DNA of 64,000 bases from Bordetella genomosp. 8 (GTDB lineage Bacteria > Pseudomonadota > Gammaproteobacteria > Burkholderiales > Burkholderiaceae_B), in NCBI RefSeq assembly GCF_002119685.1, contig NZ_CP021108.1, positions 3,906,001-3,970,000 on the forward strand. Reading direction: 5' to 3'. Each line of letters begins with the position of its first letter. The first letter of the stretch is position 1. The notes beneath the pieces were generated by a model. It was not told where the DNA came from, ran no database searches, and saw only the letters and a program-made list of their open reading frames with translations. The position numbers and the translations under genes were made by a program. Shown here in pieces: positions 1-8,293 of this stretch.

Positions 1-261
1 GCCTCCATCATTCGTTCGATGCGTGAATACAGCATCACGCCCGAAGAAATCGCCACTGCCTTCGGCAAGCCCGCCACGCGCCGGGGCCCGGCCCGCAGGA
101 GCACCCCGGGCGCAGCCGCCGCGCCAGCCAAGCGCGCCGTCGCGCCGAAATACCGTCATCCCGATACCAAGGAAACCTGGAGCGGCCGGGGCAAGCCGCC
201 GCGCTGGCTCACCGCGGCCGAAGCCGCGGGCGCGACGCGCGAGAGCTTTCTCATTCAATAA
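1..261 (+). CDS. H-NS-family nucleoid protein, C-terminal part (5' end outside window)
   Basis: The reading frame is open from base 1 and ends at the TAA at 259-261, so only about 86 C-terminal residues are present. The last 40 residues carry the H-NS DNA-binding signature (YRHPDTKETWSGRGKPPRWL), which inserts into the minor groove of AT-rich DNA. A basic, Ala/Pro/Arg-rich linker precedes it, as is usual for betaproteobacterial H-NS proteins of the BpH3/Bsp22 type. The N-terminal oligomerisation domain lies outside the window. A good intrinsic terminator follows at 327-355. The family is clear; the exact paralogue cannot be decided. Confidence 0.88.
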   Translation, partial: ASIIRSMREYSITPEEIATAFGKPATRRGPARRSTPGAAAAPAKRAVAPKYRHPDTKETWSGRGKPPRWLTAAEAAGATRESFLIQ

Positions 262-326
262 CGGAACCGTTCCTGTCGTTTCGCAGGCTGACGATTCGAT
301 TAACGATTCCTGCCTTGCCTTCCCGG

Positions 327-355
327 CCCCGCGCGACAGCGCGGGGCTTTTTCTT
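327..355 (+). terminator. Rho-independent terminator after the H-NS-like gene
   Basis: An 8-bp perfect GC stem (327-334 with 339-346, CCCCGCGC/GCGCGGGG) closes a GACA loop and is followed by CTTTTTCTTTC on the plus strand. It lies 66 bases after the stop of the H-NS-like gene and before the convergent lipoprotein gene. Confidence 0.85.
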
Positions 356-425
356 TCACGCGGAATAAACACGTGCCGGTGCCTTATGGCCTTGCCGCCG
401 GCGCGGCCACCCTCGCGTCTTCGCC

Positions 426-1076
426 CTAACGGCCCATTGTGTAGCGTACTTCCCGCTCCGAACCATTGTTCGCCGGGAAATTATCGAAGATGGCGCGTAC
501 CAGATAAGGCATCACCGCCAGCAAGCGGTCGTTGCCGGATACGCTGTAGGCGGTGGCGCGATAGACTTCCTTGCCACCTTGGCTCGCATCGCGTATTTCC
601 ACCGTCAAGGCATTGCGGTATGCCACCGAAGGCATATCCACCCAATCGGGCCCCCACATTCCCGGCCCCCACGGGCTACCCCAATAACGGCCACCATAGA
701 AACCCGGGCCGTAGCCGCCATAAAAGTAAGGATCGACGGGACGACGGACATTTACCTGCGTCTGCGTCACGCCATACTTGAACGACACGTCGAAGCGCGC
801 TGGCTGCCCCGCCTGCGCCTCCACCAGTCCGGTCGGGCTGATGCCGCTGCGCACCATATCCTGGAAATTCTGGTATTCAAGGTTGTTATTCTGGCTGGGG
901 TCGGCCGGCACGAAACGATAACGCTGGCCCGTCGCGCCCGCTGGCCAATCCTGGAACGACGTCACTCGCGCCGATACGGTAGGTGTGGTCGCGCATCCGG
1001 CAACCAGGCCCGCCAGCAGCAGCAGGGCCAACGCCTGAGCAAAGCGGCGGATGCGGGATGAATCGGCTCGGTACAT
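426..1076 (-). CDS. DUF4136-type lipoprotein
   Basis: This 216-residue protein starts with a basic N-terminus, a hydrophobic stretch and a lipobox (LLAGLVAGC, Cys at about residue 28), so it should be a lipid-anchored envelope protein. The rest resembles DUF4136 lipoproteins of unknown function: a domain of alternating polar and hydrophobic segments ending in a conserved region near IFDNFPANNG. Residues of about 115-145 form a Gly/Tyr/Trp/Pro-rich patch (for example YFYGGYGPGFYGG). The start at 1076 is chosen because AGGAGA lies 5 bases upstream (complement of 1081-1086); a 21-codon longer start at 1139 has no such site. It stands alone and converges with the H-NS-like gene. Confidence 0.75.
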   Translation of the reverse strand: MYRADSSRIRRFAQALALLLLAGLVAGCATTPTVSARVTSFQDWPAGATGQRYRFVPADPSQNNNLEYQNFQDMVRSGISPTGLVEAQAGQPARFDVSFKYGVTQTQVNVRRPVDPYFYGGYGPGFYGGRYWGSPWGPGMWGPDWVDMPSVAYRNALTVEIRDASQGGKEVYRATAYSVSGNDRLLAVMPYLVRAIFDNFPANNGSEREVRYTMGR

Positions 1077-1242
1077 GAAATCTCCTGCGAAACGGCGAGG
1101 CGTCGTCGGTCTCGGACAAGCATCATAATGGCTGTCCATCCCGTTGGACAGGAAACCGGAAGCAAAGTTTTGCGGCTTGCGGCAAGGGCGCGGCGCAAGC
1201 CCGACCTACAATAACGTCCAACCCATCACGACAGGCCAGGCC

Positions 1243-3945
1243 ATGCGTACCGAAAGCTCCATTACCGTCTACCGCAAGGATTACCAGCCCTACCCGTTCG
1301 ATATCCCGGAGGTCGCGCTGGCGTTCGATCTGGATCCGGACGCGACCACGGTCACCTCCCGGCTGGCGGTGCGGCGCCGCGCCGGCCACGAAGGCGAACC
1401 GCTGCAGCTCGACGGCAGCGAGCTCGAACTGGTTTCGGTGGCCGTGGACGGCCGCGCACTGGGGCACGGCGAGTACAGCGTGGACGAACATATGCTGACG
1501 CTGCCCAACCTGGGCGCCAGCGCGACCATCGAAATCGTCAGCCGCTGCAGGCCGTCGGCGAATTCGACCTTGATGGGTCTTTACGTGTCCGGTGGCAACT
1601 TCTTCACGCAATGCGAGGCGGAGGGCTTCCGGCGCATTACCTGGTTTGCCGACCGTCCGGACGTCATGTCGCGCTACCGCGTTACCTTGCGCGCGGGCAG
1701 CGAATACCCCGTGCTGCTCAGCAATGGCAACCTGCTGGAGCAGCGCACCCTGCCGGATGGGCGCGCCGAAGCCGTGTGGGAAGACCCGTTTCCCAAGCCT
1801 TGCTATCTGTTCGCGCTGGTGGCCGGACGCCTGACCCACAGGGAAACGCGACTGAAGACCGCCTCCGGGCGCGAGGTGCTGCTGCAGGTCTATAGCGATC
1901 CTGGCTCGGAATCGAAGACCGAATGGGCGCTGGAGTCGCTGGTGCGGTCGGTGCGCTGGGATGAGCGCCGGTTCGGCCTGGAACTGGACCTGGATCGATT
2001 CATGGTGGTCGCGGTGCGCGATTTCAATATGGGGGCCATGGAAAACAAAGGCTTGAACATATTCAATGCCGCGTATGTCCTGGCGGATCCCGACACAGCC
2101 ACCGACGCCAACTACGAAGCGATCGAAGCCGTTATCGGCCATGAATATTTCCATAATTGGACCGGCAATCGCGTCACCTGCCGCGATTGGTTCCAGCTCA
2201 GTCTCAAGGAAGGCCTGACGGTATTCCGCGACCAGGAGTTCAGCGCCGACGTGATGGCCGATGGCATGGATGCGCAGGCGGCCGCCAGCGCGCGCGCGGT
2301 CAAACGCATCGACGATGTCGTCACGCTGCGCGCCGCGCAGTTTCCGGAGGACGCCGGGCCGATGGCACACCCGATACGCCCCGAGAGCTACCAGGAAATC
2401 GGCAACTTCTATACCGCCACGGTTTATGAGAAAGGCGCCGAAGTCATCCGCATGCAGCACACATTGCTGGGCGAAGCCGGATTCCGCGCGGGCATGGACG
2501 AGTATTTCCGCCGCCACGACGGCCAGGCCGTGACCTGCGACGATTTTGTCGCCGCCATGGAATCCGTATATAGCCGCCAGCATCCGGGTCGCGATCTGCA
2601 GGTATTCCGGCGTTGGTACAGCCAGGCCGGCACGCCGCGCGTCGCGGTGGACCTGCAGTATGACGCGGACGCGCGGCGCTGCACGGTGACGCTGTCGCAG
2701 CGATGCGCCCCGGTAGGGGTGGAGAAAACCGCGCCCCCCGCTGGCGGCAAAAAGCCTTTTCATATCCCGTTCGCCATGGGTCTGCTCGGCCGCGACGGAC
2801 AACCCATCACGCTGCGCGTGGATGGGATGGAAAGCGAGACGGTACTGCTGGAATTGACGCAGGAGCGCCAACAGTGGGTATTCGAGGATATTCCCAGCGC
2901 GCCCGTGCCATCGCTGCTGCGCGGCTTTTCGGCCCCGGTCATCGTGGAATATCCATGGAGCGATGAAGAACTGGCCCTGCTGTCGGCCCACGACACGGAC
3001 CCGTTCGCACGCTGGGAAGCCGGCCAGGAACTGGCCACGCGGGAGATCCTGCGCCTGACCGCGGCGCGGCAGGCGGGCGCGCCATTGCAGAGCAGTCCCG
3101 CCTTCATCGCCGCTTGGCGCGCGCTGCTGGAGGATCCGCGGCTGGACGCCGCCTATCGCGCCCGCGCGCTATCCCTGCCTTCCGAGAAGACCTTGGCGGA
3201 ACGCATGACCGCCATGGACCCGCCATCGCTGGCGGCCGCGCGCGACTTCCTGCGCGATGAGATCGGCACGCAGTTGGCCCCACTCTGGCGCACGGCGTTC
3301 GCCGACAGCCAGACGCCGGGCCCCTACAGCCCGGCGCCGGAACCCACCGGCAAGCGCGCGTTGAAAAACATGGCCTTGAGTCAACTGCTGGCAAGTGGCG
3401 ATGCGCAGGCCGCGCAATGGGCGCTGGAGCAGTACGAACAGGCGGGCAACATGACCGACCGCCTGGGGGCCATGACGGCCCTGGTGAACTACGGCGACGA
3501 AGACGTCGCGACGCGCACGCTGAGCCACTTCTACGAACAATGGCAACATGACCCGCTGGTCATCGACAAATGGTTTGCGCTGCAGGCCACCGCACGCGCC
3601 ACCACGGTCGACACGGTGCGTGGCCTGATGGCACATCCCGCCTTTACGTTGCGCAATCCGAATCGCGCCCGCGCGCTGGTATTCCAGTTCTGCCTGAATA
3701 ATGCGCGCGGCCTGCACGCGGCCGATGGCTCAGGTTATCGCTACTGGCAGGAACAGGTGCTGGCGCTGGACGCATTGAATCCGGAAGTCGCTGCCCGGCT
3801 GGCGCGCGCCATGGACAACTGGTCGCGCTTCGTGCCGTCCTTGCGGGAGCCGATGCGGACAGCGCTGCAGGCGGTGCGGGCGCACGACGGCCTGTCGCGC
3901 AACGTGAGCGAAATCGTATCCAAGGCGCTGGAATTGGCTGCCTGA
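1243..3945 (+). CDS. pepN: Aminopeptidase N (M1 zinc metallopeptidase)
   Basis: This 900-residue cytoplasmic enzyme removes N-terminal amino acids from peptides, in the last steps of protein breakdown. The M1 hallmarks are present: the exopeptidase motif GAMEN at about residues 264-268, and the zinc motif HEYFH at 300-304 followed after 18 residues by the third ligand Glu323 (in LSLKEG). The long alpha-helical C-terminal half fits the bacterial PepN type and the length is close to the E. coli enzyme. I chose the ATG at 1243, where homology-like sequence begins; a longer frame opens at 1144. A TACAAT hexamer at 1207-1212 is a candidate -10 element. The next gene, fbp, begins 25 bases after the stop. 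Confidence 0.96.
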   Translation: MRTESSITVYRKDYQPYPFDIPEVALAFDLDPDATTVTSRLAVRRRAGHEGEPLQLDGSELELVSVAVDGRALGHGEYSVDEHMLTLPNLGASATIEIVSRCRPSANSTLMGLYVSGGNFFTQCEAEGFRRITWFADRPDVMSRYRVTLRAGSEYPVLLSNGNLLEQRTLPDGRAEAVWEDPFPKPCYLFALVAGRLTHRETRLKTASGREVLLQVYSDPGSESKTEWALESLVRSVRWDERRFGLELDLDRFMVVAVRDFNMGAMENKGLNIFNAAYVLADPDTATDANYEAIEAVIGHEYFHNWTGNRVTCRDWFQLSLKEGLTVFRDQEFSADVMADGMDAQAAASARAVKRIDDVVTLRAAQFPEDAGPMAHPIRPESYQEIGNFYTATVYEKGAEVIRMQHTLLGEAGFRAGMDEYFRRHDGQAVTCDDFVAAMESVYSRQHPGRDLQVFRRWYSQAGTPRVAVDLQYDADARRCTVTLSQRCAPVGVEKTAPPAGGKKPFHIPFAMGLLGRDGQPITLRVDGMESETVLLELTQERQQWVFEDIPSAPVPSLLRGFSAPVIVEYPWSDEELALLSAHDTDPFARWEAGQELATREILRLTAARQAGAPLQSSPAFIAAWRALLEDPRLDAAYRARALSLPSEKTLAERMTAMDPPSLAAARDFLRDEIGTQLAPLWRTAFADSQTPGPYSPAPEPTGKRALKNMALSQLLASGDAQAAQWALEQYEQAGNMTDRLGAMTALVNYGDEDVATRTLSHFYEQWQHDPLVIDKWFALQATARATTVDTVRGLMAHPAFTLRNPNRARALVFQFCLNNARGLHAADGSGYRYWQEQVLALDALNPEVAARLARAMDNWSRFVPSLREPMRTALQAVRAHDGLSRNVSEIVSKALELAA

Positions 3946-3958
3946 AAATCGTGTGTTC

Positions 3959-3965
3959 GAGGAGA
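3959..3965 (+). promoter_or_regulatory. Shine-Dalgarno site deciding the TTG start of fbp
   Basis: GAGGAGA at 3959-3965 lies 5 bases before the TTG at 3971. The only earlier start in frame, GTG at 3953, sits upstream of this site and cannot use it. Confidence 0.7.
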
Positions 3966-3970
3966 ACCTT

Positions 3971-4993
3971 TTGAAACGTAAAACCCTGACTCAGTATTTA
4001 GTCGAGCAGCAGCGCGAAGCCCAGGCCGTCGGCCCGGAAGTCCGCCTGCTTATCGAAGTGGTGGCGCGCGCCTGCAAGGCGATCAGCCATGCCGTCAGCA
4101 AAGGCGCGTTGGGCGGGGTCCTGGGCAGCCTGGAATCCGAGAATGTGCAGGGTGAAGTCCAGAAGAAGCTGGACGTGTTGTCCAATGAGATCCTGCTCGA
4201 AGCCAACGAATGGGGTGGGCACCTGGCCGCCATGGCTTCGGAAGAAATGGAAACCATCCACCTGATTCCCAACCGCTATCCCAAGGGCGAATACCTGCTG
4301 CTTTTCGATCCGCTGGATGGCTCGTCCAATATCGACGTCAATGTGTCCATCGGCACCATTTTTTCGGTGCTGCAGGCGCCGCATGACACGCATGGCCAGC
4401 CGGTAACGGAAGAAGACTTCCTGCAGGCCGGCAGCAGGCAGGTCGCCGCCGGCTATGCGGTCTACGGGCCTCAGACCATGCTGGTGCTGACGGTCGGCAA
4501 CGGGGTGATCGGCTTTACGCTGGACCGCGAAATGGGATCCTGGGTATTGACGCATGAAAACATGCAGATTCCGGCCGACACCAAGGAGTTCGCCATCAAT
4601 ATGTCGAACATGCGCCATTGGGCGCCACCGGTGAAACGATATGTCGACGATTGCCTGGCCGGCAAAGCGGGCCCGCGCGGCAAGGATTTCAATATGCGCT
4701 GGGTGGCTTCCATGGTGGCCGACGTCCATCGCATCCTGACGCGAGGCGGCGTTTTCATGTACCCCTGGGATGCGCGCGAACCGTCGAAGCCGGGGAAACT
4801 GCGCCTGATGTATGAAGCCAATCCCATGAGCCTGATCGTGGAACAGGCTGGCGGCGCCTCCATCAACGGCACGCAGCGCATTCTGGATATCGAACCGACC
4901 CAGTTGCATGAGCGGGTCAGCGTGATATTGGGCTCGCGCAATGAAGTGGAAATGGTCGCCCGTTACCACCGCGAGCACGGCGACGCGCAATAG
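3971..4993 (+). CDS. fbp: Fructose-1,6-bisphosphatase, class I
   Basis: The 340-residue enzyme hydrolyses fructose-1,6-bisphosphate to fructose-6-phosphate, the committed gluconeogenic step. The class I signature is [14 protein letters not shown] at about residues 109-122, whose Asp residues bind the catalytic metals; further family blocks are [18 protein letters not shown] and [17 protein letters not shown]. The start is a TTG at 3971 with GAGGAGA five bases upstream, giving an N-terminus ([13 protein letters not shown]) of the type usual for this family. It lies 25 bases after pepN, so the two may be cotranscribed, and is closed by a strong terminator at 5012-5042. Confidence 0.95.
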   Translation: MKRKTLTQYLVEQQREAQAVGPEVRLLIEVVARACKAISHAVSKGALGGVLGSLESENVQGEVQKKLDVLSNEILLEANEWGGHLAAMASEEMETIHLIPNRYPKGEYLLLFDPLDGSSNIDVNVSIGTIFSVLQAPHDTHGQPVTEEDFLQAGSRQVAAGYAVYGPQTMLVLTVGNGVIGFTLDREMGSWVLTHENMQIPADTKEFAINMSNMRHWAPPVKRYVDDCLAGKAGPRGKDFNMRWVASMVADVHRILTRGGVFMYPWDAREPSKPGKLRLMYEANPMSLIVEQAGGASINGTQRILDIEPTQLHERVSVILGSRNEVEMVARYHREHGDAQ

Positions 4994-5011
4994 ATTCCCA
5001 CGACATCAAAC

Positions 5012-5042
5012 AAAACCGGCGCCCGAGGCGCCGGTTTTGTTT
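5012..5042 (+). terminator. Rho-independent terminator after fbp
   Basis: A 9-bp perfect stem (5015-5023 with 5027-5035, ACCGGCGCC/GGCGCCGGT) with a three-base loop is followed by TTTGTTTTCC. The A-run on its left gives it some bidirectional character for the convergent small lipoprotein gene. Confidence 0.9.
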
Positions 5043-5112
5043 TCCCGGATGGTGTTTCCCGGATGGTACATACCTTGGGTAGATAGCGCGGGGCTGTATC
5101 CGCAGGCCGGCC

Positions 5113-5328
5113 CTACTTGACCTGCTCGATGGACTTCACGTCGTCCTTGTTGATCTGGACGTCGCGGCCGTTCTGCTCGTACTGGTACATGCCCGACTTC
5201 TTGTCGTATTCCGGCTTGTCCGGGGTCACGATTTGCGAACCGTCCCGCGTGTTCACGACCGAGGGCGAAGAGCACCCCGCCAGAATGGCAACCGCGGCCA
5301 ACGATATAGCGCTCAATTTAAGAGTCAT
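5113..5328 (-). CDS. YgdI/YgdR-like small lipoprotein
   Basis: This 71-residue protein has a signal peptide with a lipobox (AVAILAGC, Cys at about residue 18), then a small beta-rich domain of the YgdI/YgdR (DUF903) type: NTRDGSQIVTPDKPEYD, a MYQYEQNGRD segment and a final INKDDVKSIEQ block. Function in the envelope is unknown. The ATG at 5328 has AAGGAGA just upstream (complement of 5333-5339), which makes it preferable to the ATG ten codons earlier. It is a single gene converging with fbp. Confidence 0.82.
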   Translation of the reverse strand: MTLKLSAISLAAVAILAGCSSPSVVNTRDGSQIVTPDKPEYDKKSGMYQYEQNGRDVQINKDDVKSIEQVK

Positions 5329-5450
5329 GTCATCTCCTTGCGTGATGTACATGGCCAATTTATCGAACGCGGGACACGGTTGCGGTGACCGGATGTGCAG
5401 AAAGTGCGAGCATCTGTTAATCGCGTGCCCGCACTTCAGCGCTGCCTGTT

Positions 5451-6443
5451 TCAGTTATCCAGCGTGAGCACGGTCGCACCCGTGGTTTTGCGCGACGCAA
5501 GCGCCATCTGTGCCTCGGCTGCCTCTTCCAGGGGATAACGCTGGTCGATACGCATGCGTATCTTCTTCTTCAGCACCAGGCCGAACAGCTCGTCAGAAGC
5601 CGCTTTGAGCTTGGCGGGCGTATTGACGTGCAGGCCCAGGGACGGCCGGGTCAGGTAAAGGCAACCCTTCTGATTCAGGATGCCGACGTTGACACCGCTG
5701 ACCGGACCGGACGCGTTGCCGAAACTGACCATGAGCCCGCGCGGTTCGATGCAATCCAGCGAGATTTCCCAGGTGTCCTTGCCGACGCCGTCATAGACCA
5801 CCGGCACTTTCTTGCCGCCGGTCAATTCGAGCACGCGCTCGACGACGTTTTCCCGGGAATAATCGATGGTCTGCCACGCGCCGTGCGCGCGCGCGAGTTC
5901 GGCCTTCTCCGGGCTGGACACCGTGCCGATCAGTTTGACGCCCAAGGCCTTGGCCCATTGGCATGCAATCAGACCCACGCCGCCGGCGGCAGCGTGGAAC
6001 AGAATCGTTTCCCCGCCCTGCAGACGGTAGGTCTGGCGGAACAGGTATTGCACCGTCAGGCCTTTGAGCATCATCGCCGCCGCTTCGTCGAAGCCGATGC
6101 CCTTGGGCAGTTGGACCACATTGGCTGCCGGCACGTTGCGCATTTCGGCGTAAGCGCCCAGGGGGCTCTGGCCGTAGGCGACGCGGTCGCCTTTCTTGAT
6201 GTGCGTGACTTCGCTACCGACCGCTTCCACCACGCCCGCGCCTTCGAAGCCCAAGCCGTGCGGCAGCGGGTGCGGGTACAGGCCGGTCCGGTAATAGATG
6301 TCGATGAAATTCAAGCCGGCGGCGTGCTGGCGCACCGTCACTTCGTTGGGACCGGGCGGGGGCACCTCCACGTCAACCAACTTCAGGACTTCCGGGCCGC
6401 CGTGGGCCTCCAACTGGATTGCCTTGACAGTATTGCTGGCCAT
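5451..6443 (-). CDS. NADPH:quinone oxidoreductase (zinc-independent MDR family)
   Basis: The 330-residue protein belongs to the QOR branch of the medium-chain dehydrogenase/reductases, which reduce quinones with NADPH. Visible features are the N-terminal GroES-like fold (LNFIDIYYRTGLYPHPLPHG), the Rossmann motif HAAAGGVGLIACQWAKALG at about residues 147-165, the YDGVGKDTW segment, and the C-terminal YPLEEAAEAQ block. No structural zinc cysteines are present. ATG at 6443 is preceded by AAGGAG (complement of about 6450-6456). It stands upstream of the export gene on the same strand but is not coupled to it. The substrate is not known from sequence. Confidence 0.88.
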   Translation of the reverse strand: MASNTVKAIQLEAHGGPEVLKLVDVEVPPPGPNEVTVRQHAAGLNFIDIYYRTGLYPHPLPHGLGFEGAGVVEAVGSEVTHIKKGDRVAYGQSPLGAYAEMRNVPAANVVQLPKGIGFDEAAAMMLKGLTVQYLFRQTYRLQGGETILFHAAAGGVGLIACQWAKALGVKLIGTVSSPEKAELARAHGAWQTIDYSRENVVERVLELTGGKKVPVVYDGVGKDTWEISLDCIEPRGLMVSFGNASGPVSGVNVGILNQKGCLYLTRPSLGLHVNTPAKLKAASDELFGLVLKKKIRMRIDQRYPLEEAAEAQMALASRKTTGATVLTLDN

Positions 6444-6515
6444 ACAACGCTCCTTCTTTGTGTTCGTCGTGGGTAAGAGTCGAATCATCCATGCGCGTCG
6501 CAGCCGCGCGCAGTG

Positions 6516-7469
6516 TCAATTGTTCTTCGATGCAGCCTGGCGGCGGGCCGTCAGCACGAACACGCCCGCCAGCACGAAGGCGGTGCCCGCCAGTTGCCAC
6601 GCGGTGACCGGCTCGCCGAGAAACCAGAATGCCAGGAACAGTACCGATACGGGGCCCAGCATGCCCAGTTGCGCGGCCAGTGGGGGGCCGATACGGGACA
6701 CGGCCGCCATGATCATGAACACCGGCAGGACCGTGTTGACGGTGGCGTGGATCAGGGACAGGCCGTAGAAGCCCGGCGGCTGGATCAGCACGCCGGGCGG
6801 ATGCACCATGAAGAATTGCAGCAGGCAGGCGATGCTGGACACCGACATCGCGTACGCCGTCAGGCGCATCGGCCCCACCCGCTTGACCAGTTCGCCCGAA
6901 CCGATCAGATACAAGGCATAGGAAAAGGCCGAACCAAAAACGAACGCCGACCCCAGCAGCACCGCGCTGCCACTGGTCTGCGCCATGTCATGGGCGAAAA
7001 CCAGCACCACGCCCAGATAGGACAGCAGCAAGGCCAGCCACTGGCGGCCGGCAATGGGCCGTTTGAGCCAGAAAGCCGTGATCAGCAACACCAGGGTAGG
7101 CGCCAGGAACAGGATCAGCCGCTCCAGCCCGACGCTGATATAGCGCAAGCCCAGGAAGTCCAGAAAGCTCGACAGGTAATAGCCGATCAGCCCCAGCAGC
7201 ACGACCTTGAAGCACTCCTTGCGGGTCAACACCGGAATCTCGCCCCGGACGGCCCGGCGCGACTGCCGCCAGGCAATGAACGCGAAGAAAGGCAGCGAAA
7301 ACAGCATGCGGAATGCGATCAAGGTGACCGCGTCCACGCCGTATTCGTAGGTGAATTTGACGACGATGGCCTTGCCGGAAAACAGGATGGCGCCCAGGGC
7401 GGCCAGGGAAAATCCCGCGGCACGATTCGAGAAAGCGGGCGCGGCGGATGTTGCGACGGTGGAATTCAT
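6516..7469 (-). CDS. EamA/DMT-family exporter
   Basis: The 317-residue inner-membrane protein has about ten hydrophobic segments arranged as two EamA repeats (first from about residue 20, second from about residue 165), typical of drug/metabolite transporters of the RhaT/YdcZ type. The substrate cannot be predicted. On the minus strand TAAAAT (complement of 7476-7481) lies six bases before the ATG and no Shine-Dalgarno is visible, so the mRNA may be leaderless. It is divergent from marR, sharing a 177-base region with it, but the MarR palindrome sits on the marR side. Confidence 0.85.
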   Translation of the reverse strand: MNSTVATSAAPAFSNRAAGFSLAALGAILFSGKAIVVKFTYEYGVDAVTLIAFRMLFSLPFFAFIAWRQSRRAVRGEIPVLTRKECFKVVLLGLIGYYLSSFLDFLGLRYISVGLERLILFLAPTLVLLITAFWLKRPIAGRQWLALLLSYLGVVLVFAHDMAQTSGSAVLLGSAFVFGSAFSYALYLIGSGELVKRVGPMRLTAYAMSVSSIACLLQFFMVHPPGVLIQPPGFYGLSLIHATVNTVLPVFMIMAAVSRIGPPLAAQLGMLGPVSVLFLAFWFLGEPVTAWQLAGTAFVLAGVFVLTARRQAASKNN

Positions 7470-7475
7470 GCCGGG

Positions 7476-7481
7476 ATTTTA
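7476..7481 (-). promoter_or_regulatory. Candidate -10 element six bases before the eamA start
   Basis: The complement reads TAAAAT, then six bases, then the ATG at 7469. Transcription would begin at or next to the start codon. No good -35 hexamer is visible at the expected distance, so the call is weak. Confidence 0.35.
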
Positions 7482-7610
7482 TGTGGCCGCGCCGGGTCTT
7501 TGCACGGCATTTCTGGCGCGCGGCGGTCATGCGCCGCCCTGCTCCGCGCGCTACACCGGCCCGCGCCAACGCCGGGCCCCGGCAGTCAGCCTTTCGTCAG
7601 AAAACTTAAC

Positions 7611-7639
7611 TTGACAATAACTGTCTAGGCAGTTAACTT
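7611..7639 (+). promoter_or_regulatory. marR promoter (TTGACA-17-TAACTT), probably leaderless
   Basis: A consensus -35 TTGACA (7611-7616) is followed by 17 bases and TAACTT (7634-7639), which stands 7 bases before the marR ATG at 7647. The MarR palindrome occupies the spacer. No Shine-Dalgarno fits between the predicted start site and the ATG. Confidence 0.65.
7618..7635 (+). promoter_or_regulatory. Candidate MarR operator 1 (autoregulatory)
   Basis: The 18-base near-palindrome TAACTGTCTAGGCAGTTA matches its reverse complement at 16 of 18 positions. It fills the spacer between the -35 and -10 elements of marR, where a bound repressor would block RNA polymerase. Its core CTGTCTAG recurs before the efflux genes at 8180-8187. 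Confidence 0.6.
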
Positions 7640-7646
7640 GTTTGCC

Positions 7647-8147
7647 ATGAACACAGAACCCATTGCCCCATCAGACGAATCGCCGCCTTACCGCTGCGAC
7701 CGCACCCGGGTCGAGGACAACCCCGGTTACCTTATCCGTCTGGTCTTCAATTCCCTGAATCGGGCCTTGGACCAGGAGATGGCGCCGCTCGGCCTGACGG
7801 CAACGCAATGGCGTCCCGTCGCCATGGTGGCACTGGGGCGCGCCGATACCGCCGCTGAACTTGCCCGCCTGAACGAAGTCGATACGGGTGCGATGACGCG
7901 CACGCTGGACCGGCTGGAAGCCAAGAAACTGCTGCGCCGCCAGCGCAGCGAGCAGGATCGGCGGGTCATCAAGATCGAGCTGACGGAAGAAGGCGAAGCC
8001 ATGGTCCGGGAGATCCCGATGAACATCGCCCGCACGCTTAACCATTATCTGCGCGGGTTCTCCGAACATGAGGTCGAACTGTTGACCCATTTCCTGCGCC
8101 GCATGCTGGCCAACGGCTCCGCCCCAGTGCCGCCGCCCAAGGGCTGA
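7647..8147 (+). CDS. MarR-family transcriptional regulator of the efflux operon
   Basis: The 166-residue protein has the MarR winged-helix fold: a helix-turn-helix near EVDTGAMTRTLDRLEAKKLL (about residues 75-95) and a basic wing with the conserved EQDRRVIKIELTEEG. MarR dimers repress their own gene and neighbouring pumps until a small ligand releases them. It is followed after 146 bases by an outer membrane factor, EmrA and EmrB genes on the same strand, an arrangement like E. coli mprA(emrR)-emrAB. The palindromes at 7618-7635 and 8173-8194 fit that role. ATG at 7647 is chosen; a TTG three codons earlier is possible. Confidence 0.9.
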   Translation: MNTEPIAPSDESPPYRCDRTRVEDNPGYLIRLVFNSLNRALDQEMAPLGLTATQWRPVAMVALGRADTAAELARLNEVDTGAMTRTLDRLEAKKLLRRQRSEQDRRVIKIELTEEGEAMVREIPMNIARTLNHYLRGFSEHEVELLTHFLRRMLANGSAPVPPPKG

Positions 8148-8172
8148 CGCATGGGAAACCGTTTTTTTCGCC

Positions 8173-8194
8173 TAATTAGCTGTCTAGTCAATTA
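8173..8194 (+). promoter_or_regulatory. Candidate MarR operator 2 before the efflux genes
   Basis: The imperfect palindrome TAATTAGCTGTCTAGTCAAT plus TA (14 of 22 positions symmetric) shares CTGTCTAG with operator 1. It lies in an AT-rich stretch between the marR stop and the outer membrane factor start at 8294, unlike the GC-rich surroundings, so it may mark a second promoter. Confidence 0.45.
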
Positions 8195-8293
8195 ATAACT
8201 GATCAATCAAATGACAACCCGCTTACACCCGTTTCTTCGCCGCGAAACGCCTGTCCAGCTTTCCATCGTCGTCGGCCCCCACTGCTAATCGCT

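Noticed and set aside
1123..2991. Long antisense open frame over pepN, and similar ones over msbA (33351-35945) and hrpA (47044-49023, 49084-51852)
   Set aside because: Same shadow effect; no domain, no start context, full overlap with confidently identified genes.
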